64,000 nucleotides of DNA. Source: Clostridiales bacterium (GTDB lineage: Bacteria; Bacillota; Clostridia; Lachnospirales; Lachnospiraceae). The stretch spans positions 124,001 through 188,000 of the forward strand of contig JAHAJA010000006.1 of assembly GCA_018372435.1 (NCBI GenBank), in the 5' to 3' direction. A program made the position numbers and the translations under genes. The notes beneath the pieces are model-generated. The model was not told the DNA's origin. It searched no databases and worked only from the letters and a program-made list of their open reading frames with translations. Of the stretch, positions 35,069 through 43,312 are shown one piece after another (position 1 is the stretch's first letter; every line of letters begins with the position of its first letter).

Positions 35069-35830
35069 TTAACTCACATCACTCTGCATCTTTCTCTTAA
35101 AGATTAATACTGCCAATAGATAAATCACAACTGCATATACAACTATTATAGCGAAAGGTTTTAATAGATCACTGTAATCACCACGTAATGCCATTCTTGC
35201 AGCAGTTACCCCATGATAAAAAGGAAGCACCTTGCACAGTTTAGCTAAAGCCCCACCAATACCATCGACATCCAGCCAGATACCGCCTAACATACAAGAG
35301 GCTGTAATAATGATGGAACAGATACCTGGCGCTGCCTTTTCATTTAATAAGGTTGCAAAAAACAGTCCAAATCCAATGAACAATAATGCGGAAGGAATAA
35401 GCACCAACATACATAAGAATATATTAAGTATATTAAAGCTGTAACCATGTATTCCACCAATTATCACTGCTACTAGGAAGGTGAATATGGATTGTAGGAT
35501 TGCAATTATAATTACGGGATACGTGTATCCGATTATGAACTCTCTTGATTTAATAGGTGCTGCGTATAGGCGTATTAAGAAAGCGGTAGATCGATCTTTT
35601 GATACCTGCAAACAAGTAAATAACATTACAAAGGTTAAACCGAATACTGCAATGCCAGGAGCAAGGTTCTGAATCTGAAATATATCCATATTGGCTTCTT
35701 TTGGAATGCTTTGATTAATAATAGACATAAGAATTAACATAATTAATGGAAATCCGAGACAAAAGATGTAACTTAGCGGATCTCTAACAATCTCTGTAAA
35801 CGTTCTTTTTCCAAACACAACACTATTCAT
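35069..35830 (-). CDS. ABC-2 type transporter permease
   Basis: A 253-residue permease with six membrane helices, from 'YIFCLGFPLIMLILMSII' to 'VVYAVVIYLLAVLIF'. 'VLPFYHGVTAARMALRG' is a common block before the last helix. It starts 2 nt after the ATPase stop, so both are cotranscribed. Together they form a drug- or peptide-type exporter. Confidence 0.9.
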   Translation of the reverse strand: MNSVVFGKRTFTEIVRDPLSYIFCLGFPLIMLILMSIINQSIPKEANMDIFQIQNLAPGIAVFGLTFVMLFTCLQVSKDRSTAFLIRLYAAPIKSREFIIGYTYPVIIIAILQSIFTFLVAVIIGGIHGYSFNILNIFLCMLVLIPSALLFIGFGLFFATLLNEKAAPGICSIIITASCMLGGIWLDVDGIGGALAKLCKVLPFYHGVTAARMALRGDYSDLLKPFAIIVVYAVVIYLLAVLIFKRKMQSDVS

Positions 35831-35832
35831 CT

Positions 35833-36561
35833 CTACACCTCTCCTTCAGCGATTGCTATGAAAGCAGCTTCTAATGTGTCTTTCTCAGTCAACTCTTTTA
35901 ATTGTGCTACCGTACCACAGGCTTTAACTTCACCATCAACCATAACAGCTACTTGATCCGATAAACTCTCCGCTTCTTCCATATAGTGAGTTGTTAATAC
36001 AATGGTTACTTTTTCTTTTAAGTCTCTTATAATATTCCAGAGTCCTTTTCTTGCAAGTACATCAAGGCCTAGCGTTGGTTCGTCAAGGAATAATACTTTG
36101 GGCTCACTAATTAGAGCCATAGCAATACTAAGTCTTCTTTGCCAACCACCAGATAAAGTTTTGGCTTTACTCCTTCGTATCTCTTCTAGAGAAAACTGAT
36201 TTATAATTTGCTCTACTTTTTCCTTAGCCTCTTGTTTTGACATACCATAGATTCTAGCCATAAACAGTAAGTTTTCTTCTACAGTTAGGTTAGGTGCTAC
36301 GGCTGTTTCTTGTGTAGATATATTACTAATGGCCTTTACCTCATCTAATTCGGTTACGATACTATGTCCACATATATAGGCATCGCCACTTGATGGCTTT
36401 GATAACCCAGTTAACATGCGTATGGTAGTTGTTTTTCCTGCTCCATTTACTCCAAGTAAAGAGAATAGAGATCCTTCTTCTACTTCGAAGGTACTATCTT
36501 TAACGGCTATTTTGTTACCAAATTCATTTCGTAAATTCTTTACTAAGATTGCACTATTCAT
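35833..36561 (-). CDS. ABC transporter ATP-binding protein
   Basis: A 242-residue ATPase: Walker A 'GVNGAGKTTTIRML', signature 'TLSGGWQRRLSIAMALI' (LSGGW instead of LSGGQ), Walker B 'KVLFLDEPTLGLD' and H-loop 'TTHYMEEAE'. The ATG at 36561 with GGAGGG is preferred. It pairs with the next permease. The pair lies under a LytTR regulator, the usual setting of small ABC exporters for drugs or bacteriocins. Confidence 0.93.
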   Translation of the reverse strand: MNSAILVKNLRNEFGNKIAVKDSTFEVEEGSLFSLLGVNGAGKTTTIRMLTGLSKPSSGDAYICGHSIVTELDEVKAISNISTQETAVAPNLTVEENLLFMARIYGMSKQEAKEKVEQIINQFSLEEIRRSKAKTLSGGWQRRLSIAMALISEPKVLFLDEPTLGLDVLARKGLWNIIRDLKEKVTIVLTTHYMEEAESLSDQVAVMVDGEVKACGTVAQLKELTEKDTLEAAFIAIAEGEV

Positions 36562-36607
36562 AAAACCCTCCTCACTGCACGAGGCAAATAGCCTATGTGC
36601 AAATACA

Positions 36608-37069
36608 TCAATCATTTCTCAATTCTTCTAGCTTTTTGTTGATTTGATTAACTGAATCTTTGCAATTACGATATTGGATTATCCAAGTAATAACGTAAGA
36701 AACTAGGTAACTCGTAACAATTGTTATGAAAGAAAAACTATTTTTCCCTAGATCCCAACATAGAATAGATACTGGTATCCATACCATTGCAGTTAATATA
36801 AAATATAAAACACTTTGCAAGAGTAAACTAATACGTTCAAATTCCATAATGATTGACCAAAACCCAAAGGCAGCACTTGATATACCAATCAATATCCATT
36901 GAACGAGTAAAGCCATTGTTCCAGAAGAAAATCTTGCTGCAAAATCCGGTAAGATGGGAATAAAATCTGGTTTATTTACTGCTGCCATAATAATGATGCT
37001 TAATATCACATTGATTACTATCGCATATAAAAAACTGTTAATACCTCTTAAAATACCTTTTTTCAACAT
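36608..37069 (-). CDS. DUF3021 membrane protein
   Basis: A 153-residue protein with four membrane helices and a charged tail ('CKDSVNQINKKLEELRN'). It fits DUF3021, which is typically encoded right after a LytTR regulator and thought to modulate it or the ABC exporter. Here it lies 11 nt after that gene. Confidence 0.85.
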   Translation of the reverse strand: MLKKGILRGINSFLYAIVINVILSIIIMAAVNKPDFIPILPDFAARFSSGTMALLVQWILIGISSAAFGFWSIIMEFERISLLLQSVLYFILTAMVWIPVSILCWDLGKNSFSFITIVTSYLVSYVITWIIQYRNCKDSVNQINKKLEELRND

Positions 37070-37080
37070 ATCCTATCACC

Positions 37081-37521
37081 TCAAATTCCCAATGCTTTCT
37101 TAATCTTCGTTACATATCGACGAGAAACATAAACTTCCTTATCACAATCAAGATACATATGAATTGTACCTGTTAAACTTGTATCCAAACGTTTTATTTT
37201 TTTAATATTAACGATTTCAGAATTTGAAACTCGTATAAAACGACTTTCATCAAGTTCCTGTTCCAATTCATACAACCTCTGATGTAATCGATAGATACCA
37301 TTAACGGTTGCTGCATAAACCTTAAGGTCTTGCGTATAGATATGTATAATATCGGCACTAGATAAGATACAAACCTTATCTCCATCATAAGCTGTAATCC
37401 CAGCATTTACTGCTGATTCAACTGTGTGAAATATTTTCCTTACTTCTTTGGTATTTTCTTTGGCACAAATAAGTATTTGTGTATCTTCGTATTTCTTATC
37501 AATTATTAGTTTGATTTTCAT
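37081..37521 (-). CDS. LytTR-family DNA-binding regulator
   Basis: A 146-residue protein whose C-terminal half is a LytTR domain: 'VCILSSADIIHIYTQDLKVYAAT', 'RLYELEQELDESRFIRVSNSEIVNIKKIKRL', 'YVSRRYVTKIKKAL'. There is no receiver domain, so it acts as a one-component regulator. It heads the operon with DUF3021 and the ABC exporter and probably controls it. The start is either 37521 or 37533. Confidence 0.9.
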   Translation of the reverse strand: MKIKLIIDKKYEDTQILICAKENTKEVRKIFHTVESAVNAGITAYDGDKVCILSSADIIHIYTQDLKVYAATVNGIYRLHQRLYELEQELDESRFIRVSNSEIVNIKKIKRLDTSLTGTIHMYLDCDKEVYVSRRYVTKIKKALGI

Positions 37522-37576
37522 GTTTACACCCATGCTTTCTGAAACTGTCTATAGTATAGTTTTCCGAATACAAAAA

Positions 37577-37613
37577 GAAAACAGGAAATCGATAAGTGGT
37601 CGTTTTCCTGTTA
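37577..37613. terminator. Terminator of the radical-SAM operon
   Basis: AACAGGAAA pairs with TTTCCTGTT around a 16-nt loop; the minus strand continues with TTCTTTTT. It separates the radical-SAM genes from the LytTR operon. Confidence 0.75.
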
Positions 37614-37630
37614 TAAGTGGTTTAGTTCCT

Positions 37631-38236
37631 TTATATAATATACGTAAATGGTACAATCATCTCCTCATTGATTCCTAATTCCTTCAGTTTACATATAGAG
37701 TCTTGTTGTGAGTTTTCGTCAGCATGTCCCGGTATGATAGGAACTTTAATGGCGTATCTATTAGAAGGAACCCTTTGTTTTATTAACGTTAGATTTGTTA
37801 TGACTTGATCATTGTTTTCACCAGTATATTCTCTATATATTTGTGGATTCATTGATTTAATATCTATTATAAATGAAAAATTCTCTTGAATTAATGGTTC
37901 TAGACAATTAGTTGGTACGTTGAGGGAAGTTTCGATGGTTAAATTCCATTCATTAGGACATAAACTTGCAAATCGTAATAAATTCTTCCATTGTAAAAGA
38001 GGTTCCCCACCTCCGAATGTGATTCCCCCATTGGTATAGAGAAAATAACTATGGTCGATGGAAAGTTGTCCAATTAAATCTTCTTCGCTTACAGTCTTTA
38101 TCAAATCATTCCTTAGCAATAATTCATTATTAATACAGTATGCGCAAGATAACGGGCAACCTGGTAGTGCTACTAAAGAGGTAATACCAACTCCATCAAT
38201 ATTAATACGATGCCGATTGATCCATAGAATATTCAT
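37631..38236 (-). CDS. Radical SAM protein (activase-like)
   Basis: A 201-residue protein with the CxxxCxxC cluster 'CPLSCAYC' at about residues 27-34 and 'GGITFGGGEPLLQWKNLLRF' as the SAM-binding GGE motif. 'IDIKSMNPQIYREYTGENN' resembles pyruvate formate-lyase activating enzymes, though the protein is shorter than most. It begins inside the stop of the Cys-rich protein gene (ATGA overlap), so the two are coupled and probably act together. It may activate a glycyl radical enzyme or modify its partner. Confidence 0.85.
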   Translation of the reverse strand: MNILWINRHRINIDGVGITSLVALPGCPLSCAYCINNELLLRNDLIKTVSEEDLIGQLSIDHSYFLYTNGGITFGGGEPLLQWKNLLRFASLCPNEWNLTIETSLNVPTNCLEPLIQENFSFIIDIKSMNPQIYREYTGENNDQVITNLTLIKQRVPSNRYAIKVPIIPGHADENSQQDSICKLKELGINEEMIVPFTYII

Positions 38237-38706
38237 GGTTTCACGTAATCTCTAAAGTAAATTGTAGAAGAATTACTATTTGCTTCGCAATCTTGATTGA
38301 TAGGTGGTGTCTGCTCCTCATCTTCCTCAGTCCACGCAACATCACCATTTAGCTGATTATTATAATCAATGTTTTCATCTATAACTGCCTCTCCACCTAA
38401 TTCTAAGTTATCATTACTGTTTAGTGTACAAGAAGACATTGATATCGAAGTAGCCACAAGTAATCCAGCCACCATGGTTTTTTTCTTCCATGTGTTACCT
38501 TTATGTTGTTGCTTCTTAATAGCATCGTTCAGTAGTTTCTCTTCTGCTTGACACTTAGGACAAGTTCCACTACAATACCCATTATTTTGACATTCAGTTT
38601 GATTTAATGATATGCCAAGTTCATCTGCCATTTTTTTTCTTATATCTTTTAACTGCTCGCAACGTACCTTGTTTAATGAATCTTGTTGTTCTAGAGATAT
38701 TCTCAT
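38233..38706 (-). CDS. Cys-rich partner of the radical SAM protein
   Basis: A 157-residue protein. The N-terminal 66 residues are helical with the cluster C39-x5-C45-x3-C49-x2-C52 ('CQNNGYCSGTCPKC'), likely to bind iron-sulfur or zinc. A basic stretch and hydrophobic segment (75-92, 'KKKTMVAGLLVATSISMSSC') follow, similar to an internal lipoprotein signal. The acidic tail ends 'TIYFRDYVKP'. Its stop overlaps the radical-SAM start. It might be the substrate, an electron donor or a membrane anchor; I do not recognise the family. Confidence 0.7.
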   Translation of the reverse strand: MRISLEQQDSLNKVRCEQLKDIRKKMADELGISLNQTECQNNGYCSGTCPKCQAEEKLLNDAIKKQQHKGNTWKKKTMVAGLLVATSISMSSCTLNSNDNLELGGEAVIDENIDYNNQLNGDVAWTEEDEEQTPPINQDCEANSNSSTIYFRDYVKP

Positions 38707-38989
38707 GATTACTACCTCACTTCATATTTTTTTAGGTTAGTACCTTTTCATCAATTAGACGATTTCACTTGTAGTAAGGTTCCAAAGATTAACTATTATT
38801 TATTAAAGAACTAAAAATTTATGAATTCGATATGATAACTATTTAGCATATACATAATTTTACCATATTGTGCTATGAATTATCAATATACAAGGTGATT
38901 TTTAACAAGAAAGTTATATTCATTCCTATGCTTTTTTATTTTTGTGTAGTATAATAGAGAAAATAGAAATTTATGGAGGTGTTCGTGTT

Positions 38990-39415
38990 ATGGATGATGA
39001 ACTGAAAATCAAAATGTACTCATTTACGCTGGATTGTATAGATGCACTTGATTTAGCAAAATTCTATGCGGCGTTACTCAATTGGGAAATAGGATTTAGT
39101 AATGAAGAATGGGCATGTGTATGCGCTCCAGGAACAGGTCAGGGTACGTATCCTGGCATATTGTTTCAACAAAATCCAGAGTATAAACCACCTGTGTGGC
39201 CGGAGGAGCCTGAAGCTCAACAGCAAATGGCACACCTAGACTTCGCTGTTAATGATTTAGAAAAAGCAGTTCGATATGCAATCCAATGTGGAGCTACAAT
39301 TGCAGAAGAGCAATTTTCTGATAATTGGAGAGTTATGTTTGATCCCGCCGGACACCCTTTTTGCTTATGTCAAATGAAAGATATATTCGGAAGTGCTCAT
39401 TTTGCTTTATTATAA
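38990..39415 (+). CDS. VOC/glyoxalase-like protein
   Basis: A 141-residue protein: 'YSFTLDCIDALDLAKFYAALLNWEI' is the first module, 'QQMAHLDFAVNDLEKAVRYAIQCGATI' and 'WRVMFDPAGHPFCLCQM' the second. This is the glyoxalase-like pattern with H-D-F-V and D-P-A-G-H-P-F-C. GGAGGTG precedes the ATG at 38990. Substrate unknown. Confidence 0.88.
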   Translation: MDDELKIKMYSFTLDCIDALDLAKFYAALLNWEIGFSNEEWACVCAPGTGQGTYPGILFQQNPEYKPPVWPEEPEAQQQMAHLDFAVNDLEKAVRYAIQCGATIAEEQFSDNWRVMFDPAGHPFCLCQMKDIFGSAHFALL

Positions 39416-39460
39416 ATATTAGAATAAAGTAAATTAGAAATCTAGTTCTTCTACAGTAAT

Positions 39461-39487
39461 AGAGGTAGGAATTATACTCCTACCTCT
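39461..39487. terminator. Terminator between convergent genes
   Basis: AGAGGTAGGA and TCCTACCTCT form a perfect 10-bp stem with a 7-nt loop between the VOC gene and dxs. Confidence 0.75.
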
Positions 39488-39549
39488 ACTTCACATACAA
39501 ACCACATTTTCTATTTTTATTTCTTTATCTATTTCTATTACAAGGTTAA

Positions 39550-41316
39550 CTATTCTTTAAATAAAATGTTCTTTATATCGTCTACTATAATATTTTCCTT
39601 TAAGTGATAGCGTTCATATAGTTCATCCATGCTAATACGATCTGTAAATTCCTTAGTTGCACCAAAGTTTAATACCTTCATATCCGTATCACCATAGAAT
39701 CTAGTGATTTTCTCACCAAAGCCACCATCAAGGATTCCATCTTCTAGTGTAATAACTAACCTATGATTATCTAATAAGCTTGTTAACAAACTACTATCAA
39801 TTCCCGTTATATACCTTGGGTTGATTAAGGTAGCTTGAATTCCTGTTTGTTCTCTCAACATATCTTGAACTTTTTCTCCAAGTTGATAGAAGGAACCTAA
39901 ACCGATTATAGCAACCTCACTACCATCAACTGTTTTTTGATATACATTAATATTGTCGAAATCACAAATTAACTGTTCTCCAGTGGATATTACATTCATA
40001 TTAGGTACACGAATGGCAACTGGTTGTTTGGTTTGATTCATACCCCATTCTGTCATAGCCAATAATTCTTCTTTGGAGGTAGGTGCTAGATATACAATGT
40101 TAGGGATATTAGAGATTAGGGGAATATCAAATATTCCAAGATGAGTTATATCACCTCCGGAAATACCACCCCAGTGCACCATAATTAATGCAGGATTGTT
40201 ATTGATCGCTAGATCTTGGGATAATTGATCATATGTTCTTTGAATAAATGAGCTTAATAAGGATAAAACTGGTTTCCCACCTTGTGATGCAATACCTGAC
40301 GCTAACGCTACAGCATGTTCTTCTGCTATTCCAACATCTACATATTGATCCTTTAGATCAGCTTCCTTTCTAAAGTAGTTAAAACCTACTGGACCTGGTG
40401 TAGCTGCAGTAATTACAACAACTTCTTTATCCTCTTTTGCTTTTTGAACGAAGAATTTGCCTAAGATATCTTCATAGCTTTCAATCATTTCTTCCATAAA
40501 TGGTTTCTTTGTTTCTAGATCAAATGGCATTGTCCAGTGAAAAGCTTCTTTTTGTTCTTCCGCGTCTTGATAACCTTTACCTTTAATTGTATGCATATGC
40601 ACCACTACTGGATGGTCAATATCTTTTACTGTTTGAAATATGTTTATTAAAGCTTCTACGTTATTCCCTTCCTCAACATAATAATAATCAAATCCTAAGG
40701 ATTTAAAGAAATTATTCTCTGCTTTTCCATTCGTTTCTCTTAACAAATGAAGATTCTTGTATAAACCACCGTGATTTTCGGCAATTGAAATATCATTATC
40801 ATTGACTATAACAATAAAATTATTGCCTAATTCTACTGCATTGTTTAAGCCTTCATATGCTTCTCCCCCACTTAAGGAACCATCGCCAATCACTGCGATG
40901 ATATTCTCTTTAGCTCCTTTTAAGTTTCTAGCTTTTGCCAAACCGCATGCCAAACTTACAGAAGTTGAAGTGTGTCCTATAGTAAAGAAATCGTGTTCAC
41001 TTTCTTCAGGAGCTGTAAATCCTGTTACAGAGCCGTATTTATCTGGATTAGTAAACGCTTCTTTTCTTCCTGTTAGAATCTTATGAACATAGGATTGATG
41101 AGATACATCAAACACAATTTTGTCAACAGGTGAATTGAATACATAATGTAATGCGATTGTAGCTTCTACCATACCTAAGTTAGGCCCGAAGTGACCGCCA
41201 GTAGTACTGATTTTATGAATTAATGCATCTCTTATATCAGTGGATAGCGAGGTTAACTCCTCAATTGTTAAATTTTTCAAATCCTTTGGATTGGTTACTT
41301 TGTTTAATATTTTCAT
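39550..41316 (-). CDS. dxs: 1-deoxy-D-xylulose-5-phosphate synthase (short paralogue)
   Basis: A thiamine-diphosphate enzyme of about 588 residues that joins pyruvate and glyceraldehyde-3-phosphate in the MEP isoprenoid path and for thiamine/pyridoxal. 'STTGGHFGPNLGMVEATIAL', the ThDP motif 'IGDGSLSGGEAYEGLNNA...NDN', 'DVGIAEEHAVALASGIA' (catalytic Glu) and the transketolase C-terminal domain are all present. It is shorter than usual Dxs (about 620) and stands alone, not beside ispA/xseA, so it is probably a second copy. The start is uncertain (41316 or up to 41337). An inverted repeat ATAGAC-GAA-GTCTAT (41345-41359) lies about 30 nt upstream. Confidence 0.9.
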   Translation of the reverse strand: MKILNKVTNPKDLKNLTIEELTSLSTDIRDALIHKISTTGGHFGPNLGMVEATIALHYVFNSPVDKIVFDVSHQSYVHKILTGRKEAFTNPDKYGSVTGFTAPEESEHDFFTIGHTSTSVSLACGLAKARNLKGAKENIIAVIGDGSLSGGEAYEGLNNAVELGNNFIVIVNDNDISIAENHGGLYKNLHLLRETNGKAENNFFKSLGFDYYYVEEGNNVEALINIFQTVKDIDHPVVVHMHTIKGKGYQDAEEQKEAFHWTMPFDLETKKPFMEEMIESYEDILGKFFVQKAKEDKEVVVITAATPGPVGFNYFRKEADLKDQYVDVGIAEEHAVALASGIASQGGKPVLSLLSSFIQRTYDQLSQDLAINNNPALIMVHWGGISGGDITHLGIFDIPLISNIPNIVYLAPTSKEELLAMTEWGMNQTKQPVAIRVPNMNVISTGEQLICDFDNINVYQKTVDGSEVAIIGLGSFYQLGEKVQDMLREQTGIQATLINPRYITGIDSSLLTSLLDNHRLVITLEDGILDGGFGEKITRFYGDTDMKVLNFGATKEFTDRISMDELYERYHLKENIIVDDIKNILFKE

Positions 41317-41457
41317 AATTAAATCCATGCACATCACATACTATATAGACGAAGTCTATTGTATGATATTCCTTTTCATGGTTGATAGATGGCGATGCAT
41401 GGCTCCTTTCATAGATTTTCTAATTCTTTCAACCAATTTCATTCTTCCACAACAATA

Positions 41458-41862
41458 TTATTTTATTGAGCAAGAATCCGAATAATGAATTGCTTCTGTT
41501 CCAGCTTCAATAGCTGTCTCATAATAAGATATCTTATGCTCTATTGTATCAAGCAATTGATTTAACTCCTGCATTTGCTTATGAACAGCAGCTTTCCTAT
41601 CTAAAAATAGCTGTAATCGTTCTTCCAAGGTATTATCACCATCAGCACATAAATCCATGTACCTTCTGATGTCTTTAATCGATAGCCCTGAGTTTTTAAG
41701 ACATGTTATAATACCTAATGACTTGAAATCGTCCTCTTTAAAAACCCTTGTACCATTTGGTTTCTTATCAATAAAGGGAAGTAGTCCTTCTTTATCATAA
41801 TAACGAAGTGTGGGGACTGTAACTCCCATTCTTTCTGCAGCTTGCTTAATTGTATATGTCAT
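41458..41862 (-). CDS. MerR-family regulator
   Basis: A 134-residue protein with the N-terminal winged helix 'TIKQAAERMGVTVPTLRYYDKEGLLPF', a long dimerisation helix and a short tail ending 'SDSCSIK'. 'GTRVFKEDDFKSLGIITCLKNSGLSIKDIRRYMDL' is typical for the AdhR-like/NmlR subgroup. Its own promoter has the stretched 19-bp spacer with an 18-bp perfect dyad, so it probably regulates itself. It is 120 nt upstream of dxs on the same strand. Confidence 0.92.
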   Translation of the reverse strand: MTYTIKQAAERMGVTVPTLRYYDKEGLLPFIDKKPNGTRVFKEDDFKSLGIITCLKNSGLSIKDIRRYMDLCADGDNTLEERLQLFLDRKAAVHKQMQELNQLLDTIEHKISYYETAIEAGTEAIHYSDSCSIK

Positions 41863-41907
41863 AGAAAACTCCTTTCAAACTAAGTACTTAATTTAACCGG
41901 TGTTACT

Positions 41908-41938
41908 ATAATAAAACCTAAAGTTAACTTTAGGTCAA
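41908..41938 (-). promoter_or_regulatory. MerR-type promoter with 19-bp spacer
   Basis: On the minus strand -35 TTGACC (41933-41938) and -10 TATTAT (41908-41913) are 19 bp apart. The spacer overlaps the perfect palindrome CCTAAAGTTAACTTTAGG (41917-41934). This is the classical MerR operator geometry, 46 bp before the MerR start. Confidence 0.85.
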
Positions 41939-41975
41939 TACCTTTTTTAAAAAAAATAATTATTTAATATTTAAA

Positions 41976-42013
41976 GAGGTTACTGCAAAATTATATTCGC
42001 AACAACCTCTTTA
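41976..42013 (-). terminator. Hairpin upstream of the merR promoter
   Basis: AGAGGTT and AACCTCT arms; the minus strand continues AT-rich into a T-run. It would end transcription from the Dabb relic region. Confidence 0.5.
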
Positions 42014-42031
42014 ATAATTGATCGTATTATA

Positions 42032-42124
42032 TTAATATGCTTTATATAATTCTATATCATTTGCAGCTCTATCCACTCGAATGCTCTTACATAATTCAGA
42101 TATCTTTACATGTCTTGGATCAAA
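42032..42124 (-). pseudogene. C-terminal relic of a Dabb-family gene
   Basis: Reads FDPRHVKISELCKSIRVDRA, then ANDIELYKAY and a stop. It matches the end of the intact Dabb protein at 46318 (NPRHVKISELCKSIRIDRAA). No upstream part is left. The intact and broken copies flank the collagen-like cluster. Confidence 0.75.
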
Positions 42125-42337
42125 ATAATAGAATTATTTTAATAGTTTAATGTATTCATAAAATCTCTCCTCCTGTTTTTTATAAGAATATCAATCTCTA
42201 TCACATAATACTAGGATTAGAATGACTTTATCTATTATCGTAATGTTCTTAAACCATAATTAGGAGTATTTTAATATAATACGAGGATCGCACATATCTA
42301 AAAATATTGTGCGACCCCTGTTTATTGGTATTCAAAA

Positions 42338-43180
42338 TTAATCCACCAATGTTAACGAACAATGCGCATCGTGAACAATTACTTGCTTTGGAGTGTGTAA
42401 TTCAAATGTCAAATATATTGGTTCATCACAATGTTCTGTTGAGAAGAATATATCATTACCAATTATAAATAATGGTACTTGTGAATTATTTATACAGTAC
42501 TTTGAAAAACAAAAGATGTTCTTACTTCCATTGTTAGAATCTATATTAACTTTTATCTGTAGGCTGTTATCTCTAGATTTATATAGTTCAATTAAGCATA
42601 ACGAAAAAGAAATTTTGTATATACCATTTCTAGTTAATACTATTTTCCCAGTATCATTGAGTGATGCAATTTCATTCCCACATGCAAAGCGAGTATTCCA
42701 GCACAACGGAGAATTATTATACCATTTGAAATTAGTGCATACTTCTGTGAGATATACAAAAGAACTTTTACATGTTCCATCATGTCCTGGTGGTCCAATA
42801 GGACCTTGTTCACCAGTTTCTCCTTTCGGACCAGTTGCTCCTCTTTTTCCACAAGCTCCTCTTGGACCAGTAGGCCCCGTTGGTCCTATGCCAAGATCTA
42901 TTGTTTCTAATACCCTTTGCATTTTGCCCTTTAATACAAGCTGTGTTTCCGTAATTTTTTGTAGTAAAGATTCCACGCTTGCATTTACAGCCAGCAACTC
43001 ATCATTGGAAGGATCGCATTCTTCATCTAATTTTTTTATTATATATTGAATCTTTTCCCCTTCAGCATTGATAATATGACTCAATGCAAGCTCCTCCATT
43101 GCTATGGAAGCTAATATCATATCAAGGGCTTTTTCTCTTGTTAAGTCTACACTTATCGGAGGAAAATCTGGCATTGACAT
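42338..43180 (-). CDS. Collagen-like surface/exosporium-type protein 1
   Basis: A 280-residue protein. Residues 1-95 form a helical head shared with the two plus-strand paralogues ('LTREKALDMILASIAMEELALSHIINAEGEKIQYII'). Residues 99-136 are Gly-X-Y repeats (GPTGPTGPRG, GPKGETGEQGPIGPPG). The 145-residue C-terminal domain is a beta-rich BclA/C1q-like head with several cysteines. There is no signal peptide, as in BclA-type spore proteins. Compared with its paralogues it has fewer Thr in the repeats and a distinct C-terminal domain. Confidence 0.88.
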   Translation of the reverse strand: MSMPDFPPISVDLTREKALDMILASIAMEELALSHIINAEGEKIQYIIKKLDEECDPSNDELLAVNASVESLLQKITETQLVLKGKMQRVLETIDLGIGPTGPTGPRGACGKRGATGPKGETGEQGPIGPPGHDGTCKSSFVYLTEVCTNFKWYNNSPLCWNTRFACGNEIASLNDTGKIVLTRNGIYKISFSLCLIELYKSRDNSLQIKVNIDSNNGSKNIFCFSKYCINNSQVPLFIIGNDIFFSTEHCDEPIYLTFELHTPKQVIVHDAHCSLTLVD

Positions 43181-43312
43181 AGTTTGACCTCAATTTTTTT
43201 GATTACTTTATCATATTCATATAAAGTTGTCCCTGTCGCAATAGAATTCTGTTGAAATAAGATTCATAATTTTTGATTATAAGAATATGAATGTAAAAAA
43301 ACAGATGGTGCT

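Noticed and set aside
41360..41420. A short leader ORF (MHRHLSTMKR...) before dxs
   Set aside because: The GGAG lies only 2 nt from the ATG, too close for normal initiation, and no terminator or SD-blocking stem follows.
42393..43049. A 218-codon plus-strand ORF opposite collagen-like gene 1
   Set aside because: It is the antisense of the Gly-X-Y region and conserved head; the minus-strand product has clear paralogues.
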